Origin: Schlesneria sp.
Lineage (GTDB): Bacteria > Planctomycetota > Planctomycetia > Planctomycetales > Planctomycetaceae
DNA length: 12,982 bases
Assembly (NCBI GenBank): GCA_025353525.1
Contig: JANXOO010001202.1
Span: 1 to 12,982, forward strand
Reading direction: 5' to 3'
In this document: piece after piece, positions 1 to 7,972 of the stretch
Numbering within the stretch: position 1 is the first letter of the stretch
How the letters are laid out: every line of letters starts with the position of its first letter
Notes under the pieces: model-generated
The model's input: the letters and a program-made list of their open reading frames with translations, nothing else
Database searches by the model: none
What the model was told of the DNA's origin: nothing
Translations under genes and position numbers: made by a program

Positions 1-1116
1 TTTCGTCCGCAGCGGGTGACCCCCAAGCCGGTCGTGGAAGGCCTCGAAACGGCCAAAGTTGTCGGCAAGAAGGGTGAAGAGATCTGGATCGACAAGTACG
101 GCCGCGTGCGTGTCCAGTTCTTCTGGGATCGCAAGGGGAAAGAGGACGAGAAGAGCACCTGCTGGGTTCGCGTAGCGCAGATCTCGGCGGGAAAACGCTG
201 GGGGGCCTATTTCTGGCCTCGAATCGGCCAGGAAGTGCTCGTGGCATTTGTCGAGGGTGATCCCGATCAACCGGTGATTGTCGGTTCTGTCTATAACAGC
301 CAGCAAATGCCCCCGTACCTGGGCGATGGACCCGACGAAAAGCACGCGGTCGACCCGAATGTCAGCGGAATCAAAACGAATTCGACAAAAGGTGGCGACG
401 GCTTCAACGAATTGCGATTCAATGACACCAAAGACAAAGAGCAGGTTTTCATCCATGCCGAAAAAGATATGGACGTTAAAGTCAAAAGTGTGATGCGAGA
501 GCACATACTCGGCAACCGAAACATCATCGTCGGAGACGAGGGGCAGTCGGATGACGACAAGGGGAATCTTTTTCAGCTGGTCCACAAGAAATGGATGCTC
601 AAGACGCTGCACGATAAAGTAGAAAAGGTAGAAGGGGATCACTACCACACTGTCGGAAATGGTGACGCTGACGGCGGCAACTCGCATTTGTATGTCAAAA
701 AGGATCGGCTCGAACAGATTGGCGGTGATCAGAACCTGACAATCGATGGAGCCCGGAATGAAAGTGTGGGGGGCCAGTATTCGTTGACGGCCGATCAGTG
801 GGATACAAAAATCCAGAAAACAGCCGCACTTGAAGTGACGAATTCACTACATATCAAAGCAATGTCCATCGTTATCGAGGCGGACATGCAATTATCCCTG
901 AAGGTCGGCGGTAATTTTGTGGATATCTCCGTAGCCGGAGTCGCGATCAACGGCATGCCGATGCTCATGCTGAATAGTGGTGGCGCGGCGGGTGCAGGGA
1001 TACCTCCCCAACCCGCAAGCCCGACAAAACCGCAAAGTGCCGAGAATGGCAAACCACCGAATGACTTCTTTAAAAAGGCCGATGATTCCAAGACCGGCAG
1101 CAAGTCTTGCGACTGA
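1..1116 (+). CDS. vgrG: Type VI secretion spike protein VgrG, C-terminal part (5' end outside window)
   Basis: Trimeric VgrG (TssI) forms the membrane-piercing spike of the T6SS and carries PAAR and effectors at its tip. The frame is open from base 1 (FRPQRVTPKPVV...), so the GTG at 16 is an internal valine and not a start; the N-terminal gp27-like half lies outside the window. The 371 visible residues hold the gp5-like OB-fold with the family's signature stretches: IDKYGRVRVQFFWDR near residue 33, CWVRVAQ near 54, YFWPRIGQEVLV near 70 and GDPDQPVIVGSVYN at about 86-99. Then follows a beta-helix needle with GDHYHTVGNGD, QIGGDQNLTIDG and VGGQYSL-type short repeats, and MPMLMLNSGG, a usual end of the needle. 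The last ~50 residues (from about 325) are a Pro/Lys/Ser-rich tail ending in SKSCD, without a recognisable effector domain. It is followed after 61 bases by the FHA-adaptor gene, the usual place for a VgrG-linked chaperone. Family assignment is certain; cargo is unknown. Confidence 0.95.
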   Translation, partial: FRPQRVTPKPVVEGLETAKVVGKKGEEIWIDKYGRVRVQFFWDRKGKEDEKSTCWVRVAQISAGKRWGAYFWPRIGQEVLVAFVEGDPDQPVIVGSVYNSQQMPPYLGDGPDEKHAVDPNVSGIKTNSTKGGDGFNELRFNDTKDKEQVFIHAEKDMDVKVKSVMREHILGNRNIIVGDEGQSDDDKGNLFQLVHKKWMLKTLHDKVEKVEGDHYHTVGNGDADGGNSHLYVKKDRLEQIGGDQNLTIDGARNESVGGQYSLTADQWDTKIQKTAALEVTNSLHIKAMSIVIEADMQLSLKVGGNFVDISVAGVAINGMPMLMLNSGGAAGAGIPPQPASPTKPQSAENGKPPNDFFKKADDSKTGSKSCD

Positions 1117-1177
1117 AGGTGCGAAAATCCGATTCGAAAAACGGTTACGATTCTGTCGATAAAACCCGGGATTGAAT

Positions 1178-2149
1178 ATGTCACAGCGTCTGGTACTGGA
1201 AGTCATCAGCGGACCTCACAATGGCCAGGTGGCTTCGGTGAGGGATGGCGAATCACTTGTTGTCGGGCGTTTGCCCGAATGCGGTCTGTCTTTTCCTCAG
1301 GACCTGACAGTCTCGCGCCAGCACTTCCGGATCGAGTTCGAATCCCGTAATTGCCGCATCGTGCATCTCAGTCAGACGGGTGAAACACTCGTGAACGGCA
1401 ATTCGGTTAGCACTTATGAATTGCGAACAGGTGACGAAATTGAATTTGGGTCTGGAAACAGAATTCGGATTTCGATCGACGATGGTCGTAAGGGCCTCGC
1501 CTCGCCGACGGTCGCTCCCGTCAAATCGGGCCAGCCCGAATCTGAGGCAGGCACACGCATCGTGGCCTCGACGGCAAGCTGCGGCTGGAATCTGTATGAA
1601 AGTGCCGAAGATCAACCGGGACACGATATGTTGTTGAAGGTACTGATCGGGACTCGTCAATTGTATTCGATTTTTGATTTTCGACGGATCGGAACTTCCG
1701 TAGCGGCTAATCTGGTCGATCCGGGTCATCTTTTTGAATGGATCGAGCCACCACTTCGCGATCAGTTTTCACCCATCCTGTTTTCAAACGCGGCAAACCC
1801 CGAGATGGCAGATGCGATCAATGCTGCGTGGGGAAAAGACGGGCTCGTCTGCTTCGGTTCGACGCTGCAGGGTGACGATTTGTTGACGCACTGGCGCAAG
1901 GCGATCGGAATGGCGGCTGACAAGCCGGGAGACGGGATGACCGCATATTTCTGGCCCTCGATTCTGAACATGATTTTAACGTGCCAAACCGCCGCCAAAG
2001 TGGCTACCCTACTCGATGGACTGACCTGGCTGTTCGTTGAATCGCCGGAATCTCCCGGCCAATGGCGACTTTTCACCAAAGACGATTTTTCGTCCGAATT
2101 GAAGAAGGCCGGATTGGCGACTGTCCCCGCGACCAAAACCTCGTCATGA
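1178..2149 (+). CDS. FHA domain - DUF4123 (Tap/TEC-like T6SS adaptor) fusion protein
   Basis: 323 residues, cytoplasmic, no signal peptide or membrane segment. Residues 1-105 are a forkhead-associated (FHA) phosphothreonine-binding domain: GR at 30-31, SRQH at 46-49 and NG at 73-74 are the conserved phosphopeptide-binding positions and all are intact. After a ~40-residue polar linker, residues about 160-300 resemble DUF4123, with the usual opening QLYSIFDFRR, a central WGKDGLVCFGS segment and AYFWPSILNMIL, comparable to the FRFYDPRVL region of the family. DUF4123 proteins (Tap/TEC) are known to load effectors onto VgrG and are encoded beside vgrG, as here. The FHA fusion suggests that loading or docking depends on a phosphorylated partner, in line with the known PpkA/Fha control of some T6SS; no kinase lies in the window. 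The start at ATG 1178 is preferred over an in-frame TTG at 1172; neither has a strong Shine-Dalgarno sequence. The FHA call is very firm, DUF4123 moderately firm. Confidence 0.85.
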   Translation: MSQRLVLEVISGPHNGQVASVRDGESLVVGRLPECGLSFPQDLTVSRQHFRIEFESRNCRIVHLSQTGETLVNGNSVSTYELRTGDEIEFGSGNRIRISIDDGRKGLASPTVAPVKSGQPESEAGTRIVASTASCGWNLYESAEDQPGHDMLLKVLIGTRQLYSIFDFRRIGTSVAANLVDPGHLFEWIEPPLRDQFSPILFSNAANPEMADAINAAWGKDGLVCFGSTLQGDDLLTHWRKAIGMAADKPGDGMTAYFWPSILNMILTCQTAAKVATLLDGLTWLFVESPESPGQWRLFTKDDFSSELKKAGLATVPATKTSS

Positions 2150-2333
2150 TCAATACTTAAACTTCGCGCGGTCTAATTTGAGGCCTTTGATAACCCCTGC
2201 AATTGCTGGAAATTGCGTTTCCAACTGTCAATCTGCATCGAACGCGGAAATGGACAATCAAACGAAGCCTCAATCCGGACCGCGAGAAGAATAAATTCAA
2301 CATCGATCAAATTGACAATAAAAGGAGAATTTC
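2150..2333 (+). other. 184-base intergenic region before the PAAR gene
   Basis: This is the longest gap in the window. It contains a small perfect inverted repeat, TGGAAA-TTGCG-TTTCCA at 2207-2223 (6-bp stem, 5-base loop), with no T-run after it, so it is not a typical Rho-independent terminator. A TTGACA hexamer at 2312 lies too close to the PAAR start to act as its -35 box. The extra length could hold an internal promoter or a leader for the PAAR gene, but no -35/-10 pair stands out. No coding frame with credible protein features was seen here. Confidence 0.4.
2321..2329 (+). promoter_or_regulatory. Strong Shine-Dalgarno site of the PAAR gene
   Basis: AAAGGAGAA ends four bases before the ATG at 2334, with the GGAG core at 2324-2327 and six bases between core and start. 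It fixes that ATG as the start and is the best ribosome-binding site in the window, fitting high demand for a small spike-tip protein. Confidence 0.8.
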
Positions 2334-2627
2334 ATGCCACCTGCTGCTCGAATACTCGACATGCACGTTTGCCCAATGCAGACGCCGGCGGTGGTGCCGA
2401 TTCCCCATGTTGGCGGACCGGTCTGCATCGGATACCCGATGGCTCTCATCGAATTCATGCCTGCGGCACGTGTTGGTGATATGCTGGTTTGCGTCGGGCC
2501 GCCCGATGTCATCGCGATGGGTTCATTCACCGTTCTGATTGGCGGACAACCGGCAGCACGGATCGGAGACCTCACCGCTCACGGCGGTTCGATTGTCATG
2601 GGAGCCCCGACGGTCATGATTGGCTGA
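2334..2627 (+). CDS. PAAR domain protein, T6SS spike tip
   Basis: 97 residues, the usual size of a stand-alone PAAR protein. PAAR proteins fold into a zinc-bound cone that caps VgrG, sharpens the spike and can link effectors to it. The motif is repeated three times: PAARILDMHVCP at 3-14, PAARVGDMLVC at 43-53 and PAARIGDLTAHGG at 73-85. H11, H25 (PHVGG), C53 and H83 are the likely zinc ligands (three His, one Cys), all present. Gly-rich turns with GSFTVLIGG (63-71) and GAPTVMIG at the C-terminus complete the family pattern. There is no N- or C-terminal extension, so any cargo would be bound non-covalently or through VgrG. It lies between the DUF4123 adaptor gene and, 36 bases on, the first giant protein. 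The start is set by a strong Shine-Dalgarno site. Confidence 0.95.
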   Translation: MPPAARILDMHVCPMQTPAVVPIPHVGGPVCIGYPMALIEFMPAARVGDMLVCVGPPDVIAMGSFTVLIGGQPAARIGDLTAHGGSIVMGAPTVMIG

Positions 2628-2663
2628 CGCATTGAAAATCCGATTCGTATTTGAGAACCGCTG

Positions 2664-5600
2664 ATGAGTCCTGGTAAACCCCCTTCCCGTGACTGGCGCG
2701 CGCTTCCTCCAACGCGGTCTGTCTACGCTCGCGAATGGCGCGGGACGGCGAGCGGTGGCGGATCAAAGTACTCGCGCGGATTCAAGTTGCGAGTCGTTGG
2801 TTTCAGTCTGATCCTGTTGATGTCGTTAATCGCCATTCTGCTACTGGTTCCTGTCGCAGGAGGAATGCCCAAAACACAGGTCCTGACCTTCGGGATCGGT
2901 GCGTACGGCGGGCAAACGAATCCGCGCGGAATCGTGCCGATCAATCCGTTTGGCGAACAGGATGCAGGTGCCTTCAAAATCCTTCATGATCGCAACGAAG
3001 CGCAGTTCCTCGAAGTTCGTGAGGAAGTCAACGCTCTCAATGGCGACCAGTTTCTCGATTTCTGGGCGTCCGAACGAAGTTCCGACAAACTCGCACGACA
3101 AAACCTGATCGTCTATTGCACGATGCACGGTCTCGTTCAACCGTCTGGTGAAGTCAGGCTGTTTGCCATCGATGCCACACCGGAAACTCGCGGCAAACTG
3201 ATTCCGCTCAAGGATCTTGTCGCCCTGTTGCAGGAATGCCGTGCGCGACGGGTCCTGCTGGTACTCGACGCCGCACGACTTGAATCGAGCTGGCGTCTGG
3301 GAATGTTGTGCAATGACATTGCCGAACAGGTCGCGAGTGACTGGCCGGCCCACGAGTCAAAACGAAATCCGGAATCGGGTTCCGAGACTGACAAGGTTGC
3401 AATCCTGCTCGCCGCGAGTCCCGGTCAGCAAAGCTGGCCAAAGGAAGGCCGGTCAGCGTTGGCTCATTTTCTGATTGAAGGACTTTTAGGAGCCGCCGAC
3501 GGTTGGGAGGCGACCGACGGACGATCGCAAGATTCCGGGCGACACGATCAGCGGATTGGCTTGCATGAATTGACCGAATACGCACGTCAACAAATCGCCG
3601 ACTGGAGCCGCGACCGCTATGGGGCTCTGCAAACAGTTGAATTGCTGGGAAACACAGCCGATTTCGATTTGGCAAGTACCTCGAAACCGGTTTCGGTCGG
3701 GTCCGTCGTCAAGATTGCCACCGCCAAAAACAAGACCAAGGCCATCGACGCGGCAGTGAGTGAGAACGCAACCAGCGCAGACACGGCATCGACCGAGACA
3801 CCGCCAGAAGTCAAGTGGGACATTCAGTTGGCTCAGGAGTTATGGAAGACGCGAGACCAGTGGCGCGACGAAACCGGAAAAACGCGTCCCGCCGTTCGCC
3901 GGCAATCCCCGCTTGCATGGCGATCGTTCGAAGCCAATCTTGCCCTGGCCGAGTCCCTGCAACGCGGCGGACAAGAAAAACTCGGTGTCATGGCACTTCA
4001 TCAGGCCGATTCCATCGGCAAGAGATTGACCGAGCAGTCGTCGGCTGTGGCGGGTCTGAGCTGGAATCCCAAAGACGCTCGAATGCTCAGGAACTGGGGC
4101 TTCTTCGTCGACACAAATCTACTGACACGTGAAGCGATCGTCGCTGCAGGAAAAAGCCTGCTGGCCGACCTCGCGAACTCGTCAGCACCGCCATCGGACG
4201 CGACTGCAGCACCTGCCTCTACAACATCGACCCAAAACATCTCTGATCTTGACCCGACAGTCGTTCGCGAATGGATTGTTCAGGAATTACGACGCGAGTC
4301 GTCCGCGAAAGATCGGGAGCAACTGCGACGAATCCTGGGACGATTGCCCGCGACCCCCGATGCGTTGTTTTTGAGCGATATCCTGGCGAACAAATCAGAT
4401 GATCTTGCCACAGGTTTATCCGACTTGCTGCCCGAATTCTTTGAATTGCATGATCGGTATCGCCGGTTGGCCGTACGCATTCCCGAGTCGTGGAGTCTCG
4501 TCAAAGACGACATTCGGGCAGGTGTTCGGGCATTGAGTGCTGCCGAACGGTGGATGTTCGCTCCCGGATCACGCTATCCCGAAGTCAAGGAATGGTTGCG
4601 AAAGGGAGCTGAAATTGCCGCCAGAGCCGAGCGGAATGCGGACAGGTATCGTGAAGCCATCGGAATCTGGTTTGACCTGCTGACGGAATTGCCATCGGTC
4701 GCGGAATGGGTCGCCGCGCGGGCCAACGACGACGATCGTAACCTGACATGGATGCGATCGGCGGCAAAACAGTGGTCGCTGCAACAGCAGGAAGAACGCT
4801 CTGATGTCTCGGGGTTACTCGAGACATGGCCGGAAAAGCCCAAACGCCTGACAGATGTCGAACGCAGATTACTGATACAGTTTGTCGACGCCCAGCGTCT
4901 GAAGTCCGTTTTGTTTGCAAGTGCCAGCCGGCGCGATTCCGCCGACAGACTCGACAAACTCGTGAGCGAAGCGACCGCTCACCGGCGCGATTTCTGGAAG
5001 GAATTTGCGCAATTCTTTTCACCAGGGGAACTCAAAACACCGTCCGCGACGATTTGCCGTGAATCGTTTCGGTTGCTCGAACAGCCATGGTTACCGCTCG
5101 AAGACCGAATCCGACTCGACAAATTACAACGCGAGATCGAGTCGCGGCTGGTTCGCTTGGCGACGGGCGATTCGGCGAAGCTGAAAACGGCATCGAATTC
5201 AAGCGGTTCGATCACCGGGAAAACGACGATGAAAGGGGGCGTGTGGCAAGGATTCTGGGCCACGGCAACATTGGATCTGTTTGCGAAGAACGCGGGCGAA
5301 ACTGCCGAACTGTGGAAGGAATGGGATCGGCTGGTCGAACTATCCCCCGTTTCGGATGCCACGGCGAGTTCAGGTGCGACCGAACGAGGCGATTTGCGCA
5401 AGCGGCGAGCCGACCTGGGTCAGAAGATTCGCGAACAATGGATTCGACCGGTTACTGATGCTGCTGATCTTCCCGGTATTCACCTGCTCGCAGCGGTTCA
5501 GGAACCGTTTCTTGTACCGGATCGTGATCCCGATGCATTGATCCGAGCCGAGCGGCAACGTCAATTCGGGGCATGGCTAGTGATGTTTTCTGACGGTTGG

Positions 5601-7916
5601 CGCAATCGTTCCTCGATCGCGGCGACCGCCAGCGGTCTCGCCTGGTCAGATCTGGCAAAGGCAGCGGATGAACTGGCACAAGGGTTGGTCGGAAATGCCG
5701 AACGGATCGATTCGCCGAACCGTACAACGCCTGCAGCGTCGCCGAAGATTCAGGAAGAGTCACGGCCAACGTTAGATGCCGAGCGGAAGGGGCGATTGAC
5801 GTTCACAGTAGCGGGAAACTCGGGAGGTGGTCCTGCGACGCATGTCACACTGACATCGGAACACGTGCGTCTGGTGGAAGGAAACAGACCGATCCCGATC
5901 GATCGGGGACTTTCCCGACCGATTCCTGCGGGTGGAAAGATGACGTTCGACGTGATGCTTGCCGAGTCGATCGATTCAACACAAACCGTGATGGTTATGT
6001 TGACCGAAGCGGACGGCTATCCACTCGATTTCAGGCAGATTCTTGTCAGTCCGCCTTTCGATCCCAAACAGTGGCGAGTCGAGTTTTCAGAAGCAACAAC
6101 ACAAAATATTCTGGAAACTGTCGGCCAATCGGCCGGTGTCAGGATTTTCCTGCCGCCGTCAGCACCCGTTTCGCTGCGGGCGACTCTGGTTCGCCCCGAG
6201 AAAGATGTGACGCCCTCGGCATCAATCGCCATTTACCGCCTTCTTGACAACAGCAAGCCGCCACAACGAGAACTGCTCGGAACAATCACCGATTTCAAGC
6301 TCGAGTCCGGCCGGGTTCGTTCGCCAATCGTTTGGGACTTTCCCGAAGCGCCCAAAGAAAAATCTGTGGCGAAAGAGATTCCTGTGCCCAGTCCTGCTAA
6401 AGAATTGAGTTACGGACTGGTGTTCCAGATCACTCCCGAAGGCCAATCGGCTCTGGAATATACTGTTCGTCCGACTTTCTATTCCGCGATGAATTTCGTG
6501 GGCGAGCCGAAACCGGTGATCGCCAATGACCGTTTGAATCTGGCTCTCGCCCGACCCGTCGTTTCGAAAGACGGACTTCTGCCCAAAAAGATTCCGGTTG
6601 AACTCCACGTCCCCGATGCCATCCGAGCCTCGATGACAGACTTCACGCTCAGTGGATCGGTTGAACAGGGGCAACAATTGACGCTGTCATTTCCGTTGCC
6701 GAAAAACTGGAGTGAACTGGCGCGCGACCGACAATTGACGATCACACTCGATGTCGCCGGGTTGCCACACGCCTATGTGTGGCGTATCGAGTCATCAGGA
6801 ATTGTGACCGCGATCACAGGCCAACCGCCGAACCTGGCGATCCGGATGTTGATGCCGCCACCTGAAGGGAAGAATCCGCCGCGATTGAAGCCCGTCATAC
6901 TCGCTGGAAAAGAACCTGTGGGCCTTCAGTTTCAGGTGAACGCCACCGAACTTGACCGCACCGACGGTCGCGGCGACTGGCTTCTGAAGTACACGGTCCA
7001 TCGCGAATCAGTTCAGGGTCTCGATCCGACACCCCTGCAGAATTCGTGGCAAATGGTCTCTTCTGTACAACGCCACGTTTTGCTCGAAGGCATTCAGGGT
7101 GGGGTCTGGAAGGTTCAAACTCAGGCGGCAGACTATGAAAAGGTCGAACCCGACTCGGAAATTCGGGGTTTGTCGGGGCGTTTCCAGGTTCGGGCTGACA
7201 TCATTCGCGGGGACGAACCGAATCCGGTGGCGACGACAAAGATCCGGTTTGCAATCGATGACTTGAAGCCACCTGATCTGAAAGTGACCTGGCCGAACAG
7301 CAGCCCGAAATCAACCGAAAAAGATCTGTCATTTCAAATAACCGCCAGTGATCCTGAATCGGGTGTTCAACGCATCGCTTACGGGTTCGACCTGAATGGC
7401 GACGGAGTTTTGCAAGAGCCGAAAGAGCTGCTGGGTGAGACCCCTCCCGATCCAACGGGTGGAGTCGGTCTCGACGAAACCAGACTTGACCTGAAGGTGA
7501 CAATTCCCAAGTCGAAGCTTCCAAAACTGGCAAAAGACAAGGACGAAGAGGCGAAAGACCTGATCGTTCTGGCGATGAACGGAGTTGGCGTTGTGAAATC
7601 AACGGTCGAATCCGTTATGTTTCGCAAACCACCCAGGTCCGTAATTCCGATGAAAGAGCCAACCTGTTCGCTGGTCGTCAAACTGAACGTCACGAAGAAA
7701 CGGACGGCGGTGGTCGAGATCACGGGGCCGAGCGTTGGCAAGGAAACGACCGAGGACGACAGTGTTTCGTTTAGTAACCTCAAACCCGGTCGATATATAA
7801 TCAAGGTATCGGTGACATACATCAGGACGGGAGATATTGAAACGGGCGAGCAAACTGTAGATATCAAAGCGGACGAAAACAAAACTGTCGACGTCAAATT
7901 GTCGCCAAAGCGATAG
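2664..7916 (+). CDS. Giant single-pass membrane protein with catalytically dead caspase-like (peptidase C14) domain and Ig-like C-terminus
   Basis: 1750 residues. A basic, Pro-rich cytoplasmic N-terminus (1-42) precedes one membrane helix at about 43-65; the positive-inside rule puts the rest outside the cytoplasm. Residues about 71-335 follow the caspase/C14 fold in order: FGIGAYGG (core strand), PFGEQDAGAF (usually GAxxDA), YCTMHG with the catalytic-type H155, VLLVLDAAR where the nucleophile Cys should be but is A204, ILLAASPGQQSW, AHFLIEGLLGAADG, IGLHELTEYA. A low-complexity Ala/Thr/Ser linker follows (340-380), then ELWKTRDQW (392-400) and a long helical, Trp/Arg/Glu-rich region to about 1030. 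From about 1042 on come beta-rich, probably Ig-like domains, a near-EF-hand loop DLNGDGVLQEPKE (1576-1588) and a C-terminal carboxypeptidase-regulatory/PEGA-like domain (about 1668-1750). An in-frame TGA 12 bases upstream fixes the start at or after 2664. It follows the PAAR gene by 36 bases and is paralogous to the last gene of the window. The true role is unknown: an envelope scaffold of the T6SS is favoured, an effector is the alternative. Confidence 0.85.
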   Translation: MSPGKPPSRDWRALPPTRSVYAREWRGTASGGGSKYSRGFKLRVVGFSLILLMSLIAILLLVPVAGGMPKTQVLTFGIGAYGGQTNPRGIVPINPFGEQDAGAFKILHDRNEAQFLEVREEVNALNGDQFLDFWASERSSDKLARQNLIVYCTMHGLVQPSGEVRLFAIDATPETRGKLIPLKDLVALLQECRARRVLLVLDAARLESSWRLGMLCNDIAEQVASDWPAHESKRNPESGSETDKVAILLAASPGQQSWPKEGRSALAHFLIEGLLGAADGWEATDGRSQDSGRHDQRIGLHELTEYARQQIADWSRDRYGALQTVELLGNTADFDLASTSKPVSVGSVVKIATAKNKTKAIDAAVSENATSADTASTETPPEVKWDIQLAQELWKTRDQWRDETGKTRPAVRRQSPLAWRSFEANLALAESLQRGGQEKLGVMALHQADSIGKRLTEQSSAVAGLSWNPKDARMLRNWGFFVDTNLLTREAIVAAGKSLLADLANSSAPPSDATAAPASTTSTQNISDLDPTVVREWIVQELRRESSAKDREQLRRILGRLPATPDALFLSDILANKSDDLATGLSDLLPEFFELHDRYRRLAVRIPESWSLVKDDIRAGVRALSAAERWMFAPGSRYPEVKEWLRKGAEIAARAERNADRYREAIGIWFDLLTELPSVAEWVAARANDDDRNLTWMRSAAKQWSLQQQEERSDVSGLLETWPEKPKRLTDVERRLLIQFVDAQRLKSVLFASASRRDSADRLDKLVSEATAHRRDFWKEFAQFFSPGELKTPSATICRESFRLLEQPWLPLEDRIRLDKLQREIESRLVRLATGDSAKLKTASNSSGSITGKTTMKGGVWQGFWATATLDLFAKNAGETAELWKEWDRLVELSPVSDATASSGATERGDLRKRRADLGQKIREQWIRPVTDAADLPGIHLLAAVQEPFLVPDRDPDALIRAERQRQFGAWLVMFSDGWRNRSSIAATASGLAWSDLAKAADELAQGLVGNAERIDSPNRTTPAASPKIQEESRPTLDAERKGRLTFTVAGNSGGGPATHVTLTSEHVRLVEGNRPIPIDRGLSRPIPAGGKMTFDVMLAESIDSTQTVMVMLTEADGYPLDFRQILVSPPFDPKQWRVEFSEATTQNILETVGQSAGVRIFLPPSAPVSLRATLVRPEKDVTPSASIAIYRLLDNSKPPQRELLGTITDFKLESGRVRSPIVWDFPEAPKEKSVAKEIPVPSPAKELSYGLVFQITPEGQSALEYTVRPTFYSAMNFVGEPKPVIANDRLNLALARPVVSKDGLLPKKIPVELHVPDAIRASMTDFTLSGSVEQGQQLTLSFPLPKNWSELARDRQLTITLDVAGLPHAYVWRIESSGIVTAITGQPPNLAIRMLMPPPEGKNPPRLKPVILAGKEPVGLQFQVNATELDRTDGRGDWLLKYTVHRESVQGLDPTPLQNSWQMVSSVQRHVLLEGIQGGVWKVQTQAADYEKVEPDSEIRGLSGRFQVRADIIRGDEPNPVATTKIRFAIDDLKPPDLKVTWPNSSPKSTEKDLSFQITASDPESGVQRIAYGFDLNGDGVLQEPKELLGETPPDPTGGVGLDETRLDLKVTIPKSKLPKLAKDKDEEAKDLIVLAMNGVGVVKSTVESVMFRKPPRSVIPMKEPTCSLVVKLNVTKKRTAVVEITGPSVGKETTEDDSVSFSNLKPGRYIIKVSVTYIRTGDIETGEQTVDIKADENKTVDVKLSPKR

Positions 7917-7962
7917 GCAGACGCGAATACCGAATCAACAGTCCCGGTACACAGTACTGGTC

Positions 7963-7966
7963 GGAG
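7963..7966 (+). promoter_or_regulatory. Ribosome-binding site deciding the start of the TssM-like gene
   Basis: GGAG at 7963-7966 lies six bases before ATG 7973 but only three before the in-frame TTG at 7970. The spacing favours ATG 7973, which removes one residue from the longest possible frame. Confidence 0.6.
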
Positions 7967-7972
7967 TCATTG

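Noticed and set aside
795..1729. Several reverse-strand open frames opposite vgrG and the FHA gene
   Set aside because: They lie fully or mostly opposite well-supported coding sequence, overlap each other and show no family motif or credible composition.
2207..2223. Inverted repeat TGGAAA-N5-TTTCCA as a Rho-independent terminator
   Set aside because: The stem is short and A/T-rich and no T-run follows, so termination is unlikely.
2312..2317. TTGACA as a -35 promoter box for the PAAR gene
   Set aside because: A -10 box at 16-18 bases would fall on or after the PAAR start codon.
2841..7897. Many 60-170-residue open frames on both strands inside the first giant gene
   Set aside because: They are low-stop shadows of a high-G+C coding frame; none shows a recognisable domain or its own ribosome-binding site.
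2664..7916. Active metacaspase or gingipain-like toxin
   Set aside because: The nucleophile position is Ala204, so protease activity is not supported even though the fold is recognisable.
2664..7916. Rhs/YD-repeat effector downstream of the PAAR gene
   Set aside because: No YD repeats, no DPxGL-type core motif and no self-cleaved toxin tip are visible.
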